The notes beneath the pieces are model-generated. The model made no database searches. It worked only from the letters and a program-made list of their open reading frames with translations, and was not told where the DNA came from. A program made the translations under genes and the position numbers. Below, in pieces: positions 7,682 to 17,128 of a stretch of DNA of 64,000 nucleotides (position 1 is the stretch's first letter; every line of letters begins with the position of its first letter). The stretch is taken from NCBI GenBank assembly GCA_900315175.1, contig OMYA01000004.1, positions 62,001 to 126,000 on the forward strand. The letters run 5' to 3'. Source of the DNA: an uncultured Bacteroidales bacterium (GTDB lineage Bacteria; Bacteroidota; Bacteroidia; Bacteroidales; F082).

Positions 7682-8677
7682 ATGAATATTACTGCAGCTC
7701 AAGTCAATGAACTCAGACAAATGACAGGCGCAGGTATGATGGACTGCAAGAAAGCCCTCGTTGAATGCAACGGCGACAAAGAAGCAGCTATCGACTACCT
7801 CCGCAAAAAAGGCCAGAAAATCGCTGAAAAACGCGCTGACCGTGAAGCCGCTGAAGGCGCTGTCATCTCAGCTACAACAGCCGACCATACATACGGCGCT
7901 GTCATCATGCTGAACTGCGAGACAGACTTCGTAGGTTCTAACGCTGACTTCGTCGGAGCAGCCAAAGGATTCCTCCAGGCAGCCATCGACAACAAGATCC
8001 AGAACCTCGACGCTCTCAAAGCTTTCGCCATCAACGGCCGCACAGTCGCTGACCTCGTCACCGACCTCACAGCCAAGACTGGCGAGAAAGTCGAACTCAA
8101 ACACCTCGAAGTGGTTGAGGCTCCTTACGTAGCCAACTACAACCACCAGGGCAACCGCCTCGCAACACTCGTTGGTTTCAACAAGTCATTCAACGGTATT
8201 GAAGAGACAGCTCACGAAGTGGCAATGCACGCAGCAGCCATGTCACCTATCGCTATCGACGAAAACGACGTCCCACAGGAAACAAAAGACCGTGAGATGG
8301 CAGTCGCTATCGAGAAGACAAAACAGGAACAGGCAGCTAAGGCAGTCGACGTCGCTTTGAAGAAAGCAGGCATCAACCCAGCTCACGTTGACAGTGAAGA
8401 TCACATCAACTCAAATATGGCAAAGGGGTGGATCACAGAAGAACAAGCACAGCAGGCACGCGAGATCCGCGAGAAAGTCACAGCTGACACCCTTGCTAAC
8501 CTCAAGGAGCAGATGGTGATGAACATCGCTAACGGCCGCGTCAACAAGTTCTTCAAAGAGAACTGCCTCCTCGACCAGGCTTCATTGCTCGACGGCAGCA
8601 TGACAGTGCGCCAGTTCATCCAGAAGGCTGACAAGGATGCTACAGTGACAGCATTCAAACGCGTACAACTCGGCTAA
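7682..8677 (+). CDS. tsf: Translation elongation factor Ts
   Basis: A 331-residue EF-Ts that exchanges GDP for GTP on EF-Tu. The N-terminal UBA-like domain carries LRQMTGAGMMDCKKAL, and the dimerisation/core domain carries LNCETDFVGSNADF with the TDFV motif that inserts near the EF-Tu magnesium site. The Bacteroidota form is longer than the 280-residue enterobacterial one, and this length fits it. It is the last gene of the operon and is followed by a strong terminator about 30 bases after the stop. Confidence 0.97.
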   Translation: MNITAAQVNELRQMTGAGMMDCKKALVECNGDKEAAIDYLRKKGQKIAEKRADREAAEGAVISATTADHTYGAVIMLNCETDFVGSNADFVGAAKGFLQAAIDNKIQNLDALKAFAINGRTVADLVTDLTAKTGEKVELKHLEVVEAPYVANYNHQGNRLATLVGFNKSFNGIEETAHEVAMHAAAMSPIAIDENDVPQETKDREMAVAIEKTKQEQAAKAVDVALKKAGINPAHVDSEDHINSNMAKGWITEEQAQQAREIREKVTADTLANLKEQMVMNIANGRVNKFFKENCLLDQASLLDGSMTVRQFIQKADKDATVTAFKRVQLG

Positions 8678-8706
8678 ACCTCACACAGATTCCACAGAAT
8701 TTGAAA

Positions 8707-8738
8707 CAAAAAAAGCAGGATTAAATCCTGCTTTTTTT
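8707..8738 (+). terminator. Intrinsic terminator after tsf
   Basis: A perfect hairpin AAAGCAGGAT-TTAA-ATCCTGCTTT flanked by A and T runs, so it can work in both directions. It closes the ribosomal operon. Confidence 0.9.
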
Positions 8739-8814
8739 GTTTTATTCTGTGGCGCGTCAGCCTCGTGCCTTCAGCACACATCGGGCGACAACATACTATC
8801 CCCCCATTTTTAAA

Positions 8815-9468
8815 TCAAAATGAATACTTTACACCCAAAACCGTTAACAATGAATAATGATGAAAGGTTGTATCTTTAAATATATTTATAAAATTTGCTG
8901 AGTTTGTAAAACTATATTTTCCAGATAAATCGAAGAACACACCCCAATTTGAATTAAAAATATAACACAACTCCACATCAACAACACCTGCGAAATCAAA
9001 TCGATTATAATATTCTAAATCAAGTTTATTCTCATACGTAACACCATTATTAGTAGCTTTAATTCTACTATCCATTAAATATGACATCTGAAAACCAATT
9101 TTTGGTATTATTGAGAATGTGTCACCAAATTTATATCCAAAAACCACTGGGACTGATAGGTATTGATGAATCCACGGAGCATCATAAGTTCCCAAATCTT
9201 CATTATTTTCATTTCGCCAGTTAACTTCGATTTTACATCCTATGGTATTATATACTATACCTGCATCAATAACAAACGGTTTGCTAAAAACTCTTTGATA
9301 CTTAATACCACAAACAAATCTTGTTAAACTCTTTGAATCATTGTTATAATAGTTCTCAATTTTCATATTACTAACATTGATTCCACCAAAAACTCCAATA
9401 GAATTCGACTGAGCAAAAATGCTGCCTGACATCAGAAAAAACAATACTAATACTAATAATTTTTTCAT
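8815..9468 (-). CDS. Outer-membrane beta-barrel protein (PorT/OmpW-like size class)
   Basis: A 217-residue protein with a signal peptide ending at FAQ near residue 20. The mature part alternates short amphipathic strands with turns, including GVFGGINVSNM, VFGYKFGDTFSIIPKIGFQ and a terminal aromatic strand LLTVLGVKYSF; the C-terminal Phe is typical of barrel proteins inserted by BamA. This matches the eight-stranded Bacteroidota 'outer membrane beta-barrel' families. The gene is clearly more AT-rich than its neighbours, which may point to relaxed selection or transfer. Function is unknown. Confidence 0.75.
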   Translation of the reverse strand: MKKLLVLVLFFLMSGSIFAQSNSIGVFGGINVSNMKIENYYNNDSKSLTRFVCGIKYQRVFSKPFVIDAGIVYNTIGCKIEVNWRNENNEDLGTYDAPWIHQYLSVPVVFGYKFGDTFSIIPKIGFQMSYLMDSRIKATNNGVTYENKLDLEYYNRFDFAGVVDVELCYIFNSNWGVFFDLSGKYSFTNSANFINIFKDTTFHHYSLLTVLGVKYSF

Positions 9469-9506
9469 ACCTTATTTATTATTGATAATATTCTTTCCTT
9501 TTCAGA

Positions 9507-9544
9507 AGATTTCTCCACTACGCTGCGCTTCGGTCGAAATGACA
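9507..9544 (+). repeat. REP-like repeat, family 2, copy 2
   Basis: AGATTTCTCCACTACGC then GCTTCGGTCGAAATGACA, in the short spacer between the cysS stop and the barrel-protein start. Same orientation as the other three copies. Confidence 0.75.
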
Positions 9545-9551
9545 CGAACGA

Positions 9552-11039
9552 TTATTTCCGTCCCCAAGTAGTGCCGTCTTTGCCATCCTTGAGAACGATG
9601 TCGAGAGCGGCGAGTTTGTCGCGGATAAGGTCGCTGGTAGCCCAGTCTTTCTTGGCACGGGCCTCCTTGCGGATGTCGATGATGGTATCCATCAAGCCAT
9701 CAACGATGCCGTTGTCGTCGGAACCCATTTCATTGTTGACGAGACCGAGAATCTCGAAGACGAAAACGTCGAACAATTTTTTCAAAAGTGCCAACTCAGC
9801 AGGATTTATCTTCGAATGACCGTCTTTCACCGAGTTGATGATGCGCACTGCCTCGAAGAGGTTTGCAATCACTATCGGGCTGTTGAAGTCGTCGTTCATG
9901 GCGTCGTAGCAGGCATCCATAATCTTCTGCACGCCAAGGTCTTCGGCGCCTTCAGTGGCTGTGAGTCCATCAATGAGACCTGCCGCCTCCATCAAGCGTT
10001 TGTAGCCTTTTTCAGCAGCCTGAAGAGCCTCGTTAGAGAAATCGACGGTGCTGCGATACTGAGCCTGGAGGATGAAGAAACGAATCGTCATCGGGCTGTA
10101 AGGCTGAGCCAGCATCTCCTCGCCTTTCGCGTTGATGTGGCTGCCTTTGAAGAACTCATCGAGGGTGATGAAATTACCCAACGACTTACCCATCTTCTGT
10201 CCGGCGATGGTAATCATGTTGTTATGCATCCAATAGTGCACCGGTGCCTTGCCGTTTGCCGCCATCGACTGTGCTATTTCCGACTCATGGTGCGGGAACT
10301 GCAGGTCGAGGCCGCCGCCGTGGATGTCGAACTCCTCGCCGAGGTATTTGCATCCCATAGCTGAGCATTCCATGTGCCATCCCGGGAAGCCGTCGCTCCA
10401 TGGTGAAGGCCAGCGCATGATGTGTTTCGGCTCTGCCTTCTTCCACAAGGCGAAGTCGATAGGGTTATGCTTTTCGCTCTGCCCGGCAAGCTCGCGGGTG
10501 TTGTTGATCATCTCCTCGATGTTACGTCCCGACAGGATGCCGTAATGATACTTCTCATTGTATTTTTTGATGTCGAAATATACCGAGCCTTTCTCGATAT
10601 ATGCAAATCCGGCGTCAATAATCTTCTGAATCATCGCAATCTGTTCGATGATATGACCTGAGGCATGCGGCTCGATGGAAGGACGCAGCACGTTGAGTTT
10701 GTCCATTGCCTGATGGTATCTTACAGTGTAATACTGAGCGACTTCCATTGGCTCGAGGTCTTCGAGACGGGCTTTCTTTGCGATTTTGTCCTCGCCTTCG
10801 TCGGCGTCATGCTCGAGGTGACCCACATCGGTGATGTTGCGCACATAACGCACCTTATAACCGAGATGTTTCAGATAGCGGTACACAAGGTCGAAAGTGA
10901 TTGCCGGGCGTGCGTGGCCGAGGTGGGCGTCGCCGTAGACGGTCGGGCCGCAGACGTACATTCCGACGTGACCTTCATGAATCGGTTTGAAAGGCTGCTT
11001 CATGCGAGCCAAGCTGTTATAAATATATAAAGCGTCCAT
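9552..11039 (-). CDS. cysS: Cysteinyl-tRNA synthetase
   Basis: A 495-residue class I synthetase that charges tRNA-Cys. The HIGH-type motif is [10 protein letters not shown] near residue 36, after the zinc-ligand region CGPTVYG; the other zinc ligands are in [12 protein letters not shown] and the [11 protein letters not shown] segment. The KMSKS-type loop reads KMGKSLGN near residue 283. The C-terminal DALR-like anticodon domain is present. It stands alone, divergent from kbl, with a -7 box only 15 bases upstream of the start. Confidence 0.97.
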   Translation of the reverse strand: MDALYIYNSLARMKQPFKPIHEGHVGMYVCGPTVYGDAHLGHARPAITFDLVYRYLKHLGYKVRYVRNITDVGHLEHDADEGEDKIAKKARLEDLEPMEVAQYYTVRYHQAMDKLNVLRPSIEPHASGHIIEQIAMIQKIIDAGFAYIEKGSVYFDIKKYNEKYHYGILSGRNIEEMINNTRELAGQSEKHNPIDFALWKKAEPKHIMRWPSPWSDGFPGWHMECSAMGCKYLGEEFDIHGGGLDLQFPHHESEIAQSMAANGKAPVHYWMHNNMITIAGQKMGKSLGNFITLDEFFKGSHINAKGEEMLAQPYSPMTIRFFILQAQYRSTVDFSNEALQAAEKGYKRLMEAAGLIDGLTATEGAEDLGVQKIMDACYDAMNDDFNSPIVIANLFEAVRIINSVKDGHSKINPAELALLKKLFDVFVFEILGLVNNEMGSDDNGIVDGLMDTIIDIRKEARAKKDWATSDLIRDKLAALDIVLKDGKDGTTWGRK

Positions 11040-11054
11040 GATATCAAAATTTTT

Positions 11055-11063
11055 GCAAAGGTA
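11055..11063 (-). promoter_or_regulatory. -7 box for cysS
   Basis: TACCTTTGC on the minus strand, 15 bases before the cysS start codon. Confidence 0.6.
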
Positions 11064-11143
11064 CGAATTTATTTAGAATTATTGACTTATTAATTTTTAT
11101 TAATAAATTTGAATTTGACAGTACATTTTTCCAACGGATTTTG

Positions 11144-11152
11144 TATTTTTGC
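11144..11152 (+). promoter_or_regulatory. -7 box for kbl
   Basis: TATTTTTGC, with TTTG about 26 bases upstream. It lies 30 bases before the chosen start at 11183. Confidence 0.6.
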
Positions 11153-11182
11153 AGCCAAAGAAAAATCTTAAAACTACATAAT

Positions 11183-12370
11183 ATGTATACAAACTTTCAA
11201 GAGTATCTGAAGAAGGAATTGGCTCAGATTGAAGCCGATGGCCTCTATAAGAATGAACGTATCATTGAAAGCCCTCAGGGTGCTGAAATCCTTGTGAAAG
11301 GCAAGAAATGCCTGAACTTCTGCGCGAACAACTACCTCGGACTTGGCAACAATCCGGAGCTTATCGCAGCAGCGAAGAAAGGCATGGACGAGCGCGGTTT
11401 CGGAATGGCATCAGTTCGTTTCATCTGCGGCTGCCAGGACCTCCACAAGAAACTCGAGCAGAAAATCGCTGAGTTCTTCGGCACTGAGGATACTATTTTA
11501 TATGCCGCTTGCTTCGATGCCAACGGCGGTGTGTTCGAGCCATTGCTCAACGAGCAGGACGCTATCATCAGCGACGCTTTGAACCACGCTTCCATCATCG
11601 ACGGCGTGCGTCTCTGCAAGGCGCAGCGTTTCCGCTATGCCAACGCTGACATGGCTGACCTTGAGAAACAGCTTCAGGATGCACAGAAATGCCGTTTCCG
11701 CCTCATCGTCACCGACGGCGTGTTCTCGATGGACGGCAACGTCTGCCCTCTCGACAAGATCTACGAGCTCGCACAGAAATACAACGCCATGGTGATGGTC
11801 GACGAGAGCCACTCAGCAGGCGTGGTCGGCAAGACAGGCCGTGGCGTGACAGAACGCTACAACCTCCGTGGCAAGATCGAAATCCTCACCGGCACACTCG
11901 GCAAGGCTTTCGGCGGCGCTATGGGCGGCTTCACAACAGGTCGTAAGGAGATCATCGACATGCTGCGTCAGCGCTCACGTCCTTACCTCTTCTCAAACTC
12001 AATGGCACCAGGCCTCGTGGCAGCAGGTATCCGTATGTTCGAGATGATGGCAGAGACCAACGAGCTTCAGGACAAGCTTCACGCCAACACCGACTACTTC
12101 ATTAAGCAGATGCTCGCCAAGGGCTTCGACTGCAAACCGTCAGAGTCAGCCATCTGCGCCGTGATGCTTTACGACGCTCCGCTCTCACAGAAGTTCGCAG
12201 CCAAGATGCAGGATGAAGGCATCTTCGTCACAGGCTTCTACTACCCTGTCGTCCCTAAAGGCCAGGCCCGTATCCGCGTGCAGATCTCTGCAGCACACGA
12301 GAAAGAACATCTCGACAAGTGCATCAACGCATTCGTGAAGATTGGAAAAGAATTAGGCGTTATTAAATAA
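11183..12370 (+). CDS. kbl: Glycine C-acetyltransferase (2-amino-3-ketobutyrate CoA ligase)
   Basis: A 395-residue PLP enzyme of the alpha-oxoamine synthase family. It cleaves 2-amino-3-ketobutyrate with CoA to glycine and acetyl-CoA. Family blocks are FCANNYLGLGNNPEL near residue 48, the DESHSAGVVGKTGRG loop near residue 210, and the PLP-lysine motif TLGKAFGGAMGG near residue 240. The start at 11183 is downstream of the promoter; an in-frame Met at 11141 overlaps the -7 box and is rejected. It is followed after eight bases by the threonine dehydrogenase, so the pair forms a threonine-to-glycine pathway. Confidence 0.93.
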   Translation: MYTNFQEYLKKELAQIEADGLYKNERIIESPQGAEILVKGKKCLNFCANNYLGLGNNPELIAAAKKGMDERGFGMASVRFICGCQDLHKKLEQKIAEFFGTEDTILYAACFDANGGVFEPLLNEQDAIISDALNHASIIDGVRLCKAQRFRYANADMADLEKQLQDAQKCRFRLIVTDGVFSMDGNVCPLDKIYELAQKYNAMVMVDESHSAGVVGKTGRGVTERYNLRGKIEILTGTLGKAFGGAMGGFTTGRKEIIDMLRQRSRPYLFSNSMAPGLVAAGIRMFEMMAETNELQDKLHANTDYFIKQMLAKGFDCKPSESAICAVMLYDAPLSQKFAAKMQDEGIFVTGFYYPVVPKGQARIRVQISAAHEKEHLDKCINAFVKIGKELGVIK

Positions 12371-12378
12371 GATTATCA

Positions 12379-13326
12379 ATGAAAAAGATATTAATCGTTG
12401 GTTCCGGCGGTCAGATCGGAACAGAATTAGTGAAGAAGCTCCGTGCTACGTACGGCAACCAGAATGTTGTGGCATCGGACCTTCGCCCTTTGACAGGTGA
12501 AATCGTCGAGAACGGTCCGTTTGAGCGCATCGACTCGACACAGATGATGCAGATCGTCGAAGTGGTCAAGAAATATAACATCGACACCATCTACAACCTC
12601 GCAGCTATCCTCTCAGCGACAGCAGAGAAGAACCCGATGCTGGGTTGGAACGTCGGTATCGGCTCGTTGGTGAACTGCCTCGAGGTGGCCCGCGTGTTCA
12701 ACTGCGCAGTGTTCACCCCGTCGTCAATCGGGGCTTTCGGCGCATCGACACCGCACGACAACACGCCACAGGACACCATCCAGCGTCCTAACACCATCTA
12801 CGGCGTGACCAAGGTGACTGGCGAGTTGCTCAGCGACTATTACTTCACACGTTTTGGCGTCGACACTCGTTCAGTGCGTTTCCCTGGCTTGATTTCGAAC
12901 CTCACATTGCCAGGCGGCGGCACCACCGACTACGCTGTCGAGATTTACTACGCAGCAGTGAAGGGCGAGAAGTTCTACTGCCCAATCAGCAAAGGCACCT
13001 ACATGGATATGATGTACATGCCTGACGCATTGGATGCGATGGTCGACATCATGGAGGCAGATCCTAAGAAGCTCGTGCACCGTAACTCATTCAATGTCAC
13101 GGCAATGAGCTTTGACCCGGAGATCATCTACAATGCCATCAAGAAGTACTATCCTAAGTTCGAGATGGAGTACAAGTTCGACCCTATCCGTCAGGCTATC
13201 GCCGACAGCTGGCCGAACAAGATGGATGACAGCTGCGCTCGCGCTGAGTGGGGCTGGGCTCCGAAGTACGACCTCGACAAGATGACGGTGGATATGATTG
13301 ACACGCTGAAGAAGAAGCTTCTGTAG
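12379..13326 (+). CDS. L-threonine 3-dehydrogenase of the short-chain (NAD-dependent epimerase) type
   Basis: A 315-residue extended short-chain dehydrogenase. The Rossmann motif is GSGGQIGTE near residue 7, the middle holds the conserved TPSSIGAFG, and the catalytic YGVTK gives the Tyr-x-x-x-Lys pair. This matches the epimerase-like threonine dehydrogenases found in Bacteroidota, unlike the zinc enzyme of E. coli. Pairing with kbl eight bases upstream supports threonine oxidation to 2-amino-3-ketobutyrate. A terminator follows. Confidence 0.85.
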   Translation: MKKILIVGSGGQIGTELVKKLRATYGNQNVVASDLRPLTGEIVENGPFERIDSTQMMQIVEVVKKYNIDTIYNLAAILSATAEKNPMLGWNVGIGSLVNCLEVARVFNCAVFTPSSIGAFGASTPHDNTPQDTIQRPNTIYGVTKVTGELLSDYYFTRFGVDTRSVRFPGLISNLTLPGGGTTDYAVEIYYAAVKGEKFYCPISKGTYMDMMYMPDALDAMVDIMEADPKKLVHRNSFNVTAMSFDPEIIYNAIKKYYPKFEMEYKFDPIRQAIADSWPNKMDDSCARAEWGWAPKYDLDKMTVDMIDTLKKKLL

Positions 13327-13344
13327 TCTCACTACCAGACACTT

Positions 13345-13373
13345 AAAAGCGCGCCTGACGGCGCGCTTTTTTT
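13345..13373 (+). terminator. Intrinsic terminator after the threonine dehydrogenase
   Basis: Hairpin AAAAGCGCGC-CTGACG-GCGCGC followed by seven T residues, 18 bases after the stop codon. Confidence 0.88.
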
Positions 13374-13400
13374 CTGCCTTGCCTTGACTTTGTTGCCTCA

Positions 13401-13481
13401 CACGGCGCCGTGCACACTCTGTAACACCCCACACTACGCTACGCTTCGTGCGGGGATAATAGGATGGTGTGCCTCCGGCAC
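13401..13481. repeat. Cluster of short palindromes (mini-hairpins)
   Basis: Three different short hairpins in 80 bp: the perfect palindrome CACGGCGCCGTG at 13401-13412, CCCC-A-CAC pairing with GTG-C-GGGG across 13427-13455, and GTGCC-TCC-GGCAC at 13469-13481. They sit directly beside a transposase remnant. Confidence 0.6.
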
Positions 13482-13482
13482 G

Positions 13483-13741
13483 CTACTTCGAGTCGTCAAA
13501 GACGTACTGCGAGTCAAAGTACTGCATGTTTTCCTGCAAAAACGCAAAATATTCATCAGCAAAAGATTTCTTGCGATGATGCTCCTTCTGCTTCTTGATG
13601 TAATGGACAATCATGTCTTTATCACGATAACTATAACTAAAACCGGCATATTCATGGGTCCAGCCTCTGAAATCAGGAAAATGATGGTTCGCTTCGATAT
13701 GTGCGAAACACAATGTGGTAAAATGACGTAGTATAACTCAT
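13483..13741 (-). pseudogene. Remnant of a Y1 (REP-associated/IS200-like) transposase
   Basis: Two pieces of one protein lie in different frames. From an ATG at 13741 the frame reads MSYTTSFYHIVFRTYRSEP and hits a stop after about 23 codons; this looks like the start of REP-associated tyrosine transposases. Switching frame gives FPDFRGWTHEY, then YIKKQKEHHRKKSFADEY and an ending at 13483, which is the usual C-terminus of the same family. The middle, with the catalytic HxH and Tyr, is gone. A short open frame starting at 13713 covers only the tail and is not a real gene. The likely history is an internal deletion that joined the ends out of frame. Confidence 0.7.
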
Positions 13742-13800
13742 GGTTTTGTGGTTTTATGTTGTTTAAAAAGTTGTTAAATTTTGTTTTTGAATTATCAGCA

Positions 13801-13809
13801 GCAAAATTA
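13801..13809 (-). promoter_or_regulatory. Divergent -7 box toward the transposase remnant
   Basis: TAATTTTGC on the minus strand. With the plus-strand box at 13822-13830 it forms a 10-bp inverted repeat, GCAAAATTAC and GTAATTTTGC, separated by 10 bases. Confidence 0.5.
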
Positions 13810-13821
13810 CAAAATTAATCG

Positions 13822-13830
13822 TAATTTTGC
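13822..13830 (+). promoter_or_regulatory. -7 box for the Ca/Na antiporter
   Basis: TAATTTTGC, 22 bases before the start at 13853, forming one arm of a divergent promoter pair. Confidence 0.6.
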
Positions 13831-13852
13831 ACTTTAATTTGAATATTTTGAC

Positions 13853-14824
13853 ATGACATCACTCTTACCGTTATTCCTCCTCATCCTTGGCTTCGCAGCT
13901 TTGATAATCGGTGCCAACTGGCTCGTGAACGGGGCTACAAGCGTCGGCGTAAGAGCTAAGTTGTCGCCGCTCATCATCGGTTTGACCATCGTGGCGTTTG
14001 GCACGTCGCTGCCAGAGATGGTCGTCAATATCTTTTCCTGCATCCAAGGAAGCCCCGGACTGGCTATTGGCAATATCATCGGAAGCAATACCATGAACAT
14101 TTTGCTCATTTTGGGCGTAAGCGCGATGATTTTCCCAATCGACGTGAGTCGCATTTCGATAAGAAGGGACATCCCGGCGGGTTTCATAGCGACATTAGCT
14201 ATCACTGTGATGGCTAACGATTTCTTCAGAGGCACGTCAGGGACTATCGACTGGATTGAAGGGTTTGTGCTGTTGATAATGGGTTTCTGTTATCTTTGGC
14301 TTACTTTTAAAAAGAGTTCAGAAACCTCGGATTTATCAGATACTTCAGAAGACTTGGAGACACTACAAGCTTTGCCTTGGGGCAAGACCATATTCCAACT
14401 CGTTTTCGGAATCATCGGGTTGTATGTTGGTGGCGAGCTTGTCTCTAAAAACGCCCAGTCTTTAGCTGTCGACTGGGGCATGAGCGAGAGTACCGTAGGA
14501 CTTACTGTGGTTGCGACAGCCACTTCCCTACCCGAGCTCATCACTTCTATCGTGGCGGCATTAAAAAAGAACTCCAGCATCGCCATTGGTAACGTGCTGG
14601 GGTCCAATATCTTAAACATCTTCGTGGTGCTTGGCATCAGCTCGCTGATAACGCCACTGCCGTTCGACACCCGGATGAATCATCAGCTGATGATTTTATT
14701 CTGCGCCAACGCCATCATGTTAGGCACCGTTTTCACCGGGAAAGGCCGTAAAATCTCACGTTTCGAAGGCTTGCTTCTTACGCTCGGATATGTCGCGTTT
14801 ATGTTATTTAGCCTCTATAACTAA
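13853..14824 (+). CDS. Calcium/sodium antiporter (CaCA family, YrbG-like)
   Basis: A 323-residue inner-membrane exchanger with two inverted Na_Ca_ex halves. The paired alpha motifs are GLTIVAFGTSLPEMVVNI near residue 43 and GLTVVATATSLPELITSIVAAL near residue 218; each carries the ion-binding Glu of the family. Each is followed by a G-N-(I/V)-(I/L)-G-S-N block. About ten hydrophobic segments are visible, with a short polar loop near residue 150-180. The 3' end overlaps the convergent DUF389 gene by 21 bp. Confidence 0.92.
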   Translation: MTSLLPLFLLILGFAALIIGANWLVNGATSVGVRAKLSPLIIGLTIVAFGTSLPEMVVNIFSCIQGSPGLAIGNIIGSNTMNILLILGVSAMIFPIDVSRISIRRDIPAGFIATLAITVMANDFFRGTSGTIDWIEGFVLLIMGFCYLWLTFKKSSETSDLSDTSEDLETLQALPWGKTIFQLVFGIIGLYVGGELVSKNAQSLAVDWGMSESTVGLTVVATATSLPELITSIVAALKKNSSIAIGNVLGSNILNIFVVLGISSLITPLPFDTRMNHQLMILFCANAIMLGTVFTGKGRKISRFEGLLLTLGYVAFMLFSLYN

Positions 14825-16141
14825 CACATTTTCGTTACGCAGACGCACCTTCAACCAGCGTTCAATCTGGTTGTGAAGATCTTTCTTTATAGGCTCATCG
14901 CTGGTGAGGAACACCACGATCTGATCCTTTTCTTCAGATGTCATCACATCGATAGCAGAGCCTCGGGTGATGCTAATATTCGTAATTTGAGGATGTTGCG
15001 CAAACAATTCCTGAGCCACCGAGTTAGCAGGCACCTGACCGTCTTTAAAAGCATCAAGACACTCGTTCAGTTTCATAATACTGTCGTTTAACATCTTGAT
15101 TTGCTTGTCGGTATGCTCATAAAAACTTTTCAATATCTCGGTCTCTGATATATCCTCACGCACAATTGTGGCATCTTCATGAATGATTATTTGATTTCTC
15201 ATAATGCCATAATTATTTGCGTCAGTCAACAGTTTTTCCCTTGCTTCATCCGTAAGCATCTCTCCAGCAACAAAAATTTCGATAGTTGAAAGTTTTCTTG
15301 AAAAATTAGTACGATAATCATACACGAAGCTCTTGCCCATGTTTTTATGATCCTTGACAAGCTGAGCCGCATTAATCCTGAAATTGTTCTCTTTCACCAC
15401 GTTGACAGCCGTCCAGATACTTGGCAGGATAATGATTGTAAGGATTACTGCATACCAAGTCTTCGAAAGACTTTTACGTTTTCCGTCAGTAGCTTCAACA
15501 ATCGGGAATTTGAAGGCCTTTACGGTAATGAAAGTGGCGAGTGCTATGAAGATGGTGTTGATGAGGAAGAGATACAGTGCTCCGAAAGTATATACGACGT
15601 TAAGCCTTGAGATGCCGTAGCCAGCTGTGCAGAGTGGCGGCATGAGAGCCGTAGCGATGGCGACGCCAGAAATCACTGTACCTTTCTCCTTACGGGATGT
15701 CTCAAGAATGCCAGCAAAGCCGCCGAACAACGCAATCAACACGTCATAAATGGTAGGATTAGTACGTGCCAGCAACTCCGACGGATTTTCCAATGTCAGA
15801 GGACTGAGGAGGAAGAACAACGACGATGCCAAGATACTGATACCCACCATGATAGCGAAGTTTTTCAGTGAGTCTTTCAGCAATTCGCCGTCTTCGGTGC
15901 CGAGTCCGAGGCCCAAGCCCAAAATAGGTCCCATGACCGGCGATATCAACATGGCGCCGATGATGACCGGGATGGAGTTGACATTCAAACCGACGGACGC
16001 GATGATGATGGCACACGCCAAAATTATCACGTTTGGTCCCTTAAACGCAATATTATTTCGTATAGAATTGTCGGCAGTCTGATAATCGACGTGTTCTCTT
16101 ACGTTGACTATCTCCGCAATTTTTCGTATATATTTATTCAT
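14804..16141 (-). CDS. DUF389 (TIGR00341-like) membrane protein
   Basis: A 445-residue protein. Residues about 30-240 carry the DUF389 membrane domain with several hydrophobic segments, including GAMLISPVMGPILGLGLGLG and SGVAIATALMPPLCTAGYG. The remaining C-terminal part, about 200 residues, is soluble and charged. No function is established for the family that I can name. The start overlaps the end of the DUF2147 gene by 8 bp on the same strand, so the two are likely co-transcribed downstream of purN. Confidence 0.88.
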   Translation of the reverse strand: MNKYIRKIAEIVNVREHVDYQTADNSIRNNIAFKGPNVIILACAIIIASVGLNVNSIPVIIGAMLISPVMGPILGLGLGLGTEDGELLKDSLKNFAIMVGISILASSLFFLLSPLTLENPSELLARTNPTIYDVLIALFGGFAGILETSRKEKGTVISGVAIATALMPPLCTAGYGISRLNVVYTFGALYLFLINTIFIALATFITVKAFKFPIVEATDGKRKSLSKTWYAVILTIIILPSIWTAVNVVKENNFRINAAQLVKDHKNMGKSFVYDYRTNFSRKLSTIEIFVAGEMLTDEAREKLLTDANNYGIMRNQIIIHEDATIVREDISETEILKSFYEHTDKQIKMLNDSIMKLNECLDAFKDGQVPANSVAQELFAQHPQITNISITRGSAIDVMTSEEKDQIVVFLTSDEPIKKDLHNQIERWLKVRLRNENVLVIEAK

Positions 16142-16553
16142 TCTTCATATTTTTAATCCATGTCTGGGTGCGTCCCAACCAACCGCGTTTGTCAAGCGAC
16201 CCTCTGACACTCAATGTGTTATCTTTTGCATTGTAAGAAATCTTACCGTAATAAGTCTTATCCTCATGCGGTTCATAGAGCGTACCGCCCACAAGCTGAC
16301 CGTCTTCCAATCTGAAATCTTTCACCAAAATCATGCCAATGTATTGCGGATCAAAGAGTTCTTTGCCTTTTTCATAGACATGTGTGGTCTTGCCATAATA
16401 CAATCCGTTATCGCCTTTATAGAACAAAATAACACCTGTCACCTCGCCCGTCTTGTCGTCCACAGAGCACCATTCGCCTAAAATCTTATCTATTTGTGCA
16501 TTGGAAATCAATGCGATGGCAAAAAACAGAACCGTTAAAAATATTTTTTTCAT
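16134..16553 (-). CDS. DUF2147 secreted protein
   Basis: A 139-residue protein with a signal peptide ending at SNA near residue 19. The mature part is a DUF2147 domain: ILGEWCSVDDKTGEV, then VILFYKGDNGLYYGK, and the terminal WLGRTQTWIKN. Members are small periplasmic or exported beta-rich proteins of unknown role. It lies between purN and the DUF389 gene with short or overlapping junctions, at the far downstream end of the dcw-purN run. Confidence 0.85.
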   Translation of the reverse strand: MKKIFLTVLFFAIALISNAQIDKILGEWCSVDDKTGEVTGVILFYKGDNGLYYGKTTHVYEKGKELFDPQYIGMILVKDFRLEDGQLVGGTLYEPHEDKTYYGKISYNAKDNTLSVRGSLDKRGWLGRTQTWIKNMKNE

Positions 16554-16565
16554 CTAATTCAAAAA

Positions 16566-17126
16566 TTAAAACAACAAATTTTCAATAACTACAGGAAAAT
16601 TCATCTGTTCGAGGACATGAATCTTAGCTGCCACGTCATCTGGAGTGTCGTTTTTTGATATGGCGACCTTGGCTTGGAAGATGATATCTCCGCTGTCGTA
16701 ACGTTCATTCACGTAATGTATCGTGATGCCTGATTCTTTTTCGTGAGCTGCCACCACTGCCTCATGCACGTGGTGTCCGTAGAAGCCTTTTCCGCCGTAT
16801 TTTGGCAACAAAGCCGGATGGATATTGATGATTTTGTTAGGGAAAGCTTCAATAAGATGCTGCGGGATGAGCCATAAAAAGCCAGCCAAGACTATCATAT
16901 CGACATTCATCTTCTTCAATTCCTCGGAAAACGCCTTGTCGTTAAACTTCTGACGGTCAATCATTATCAGTGGGATACCCAGATTTTTTGCACGCTGGTT
17001 AGCATAAGCGGTTTTGCTGTTACTCACCACGCACGCTATTTCAACATCGGGATTGGGTGTGAAATATTCGGCTATCCTCTGCAAATTAGTGCCGCCGCCT
17101 GAAACAAATATCGCCAACTTCTTCAT
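16566..17126 (-). CDS. purN: Phosphoribosylglycinamide formyltransferase
   Basis: A 186-residue GAR transformylase, third step of purine synthesis, using 10-formyl-tetrahydrofolate. The N-terminal FVSGGGTNLQRI binds the phosphate of GAR. The catalytic triad region is present: IINIHPALLPKYGGKGFYG holds the Asn and His, and ERYDSGDIIFQ holds the Asp. It starts two bases after ftsZ ends, so it is probably read from the cell-division transcript. Confidence 0.95.
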   Translation of the reverse strand: MKKLAIFVSGGGTNLQRIAEYFTPNPDVEIACVVSNSKTAYANQRAKNLGIPLIMIDRQKFNDKAFSEELKKMNVDMIVLAGFLWLIPQHLIEAFPNKIINIHPALLPKYGGKGFYGHHVHEAVVAAHEKESGITIHYVNERYDSGDIIFQAKVAISKNDTPDDVAAKIHVLEQMNFPVVIENLLF

Positions 17127-17128
17127 AA

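Noticed and set aside
13483..13713. A separate 76-residue gene starting at 13713
   Set aside because: The start MCFAHIEANHH is a product of the out-of-frame junction; the tail is the end of a transposase whose true start is at 13741 in another frame.
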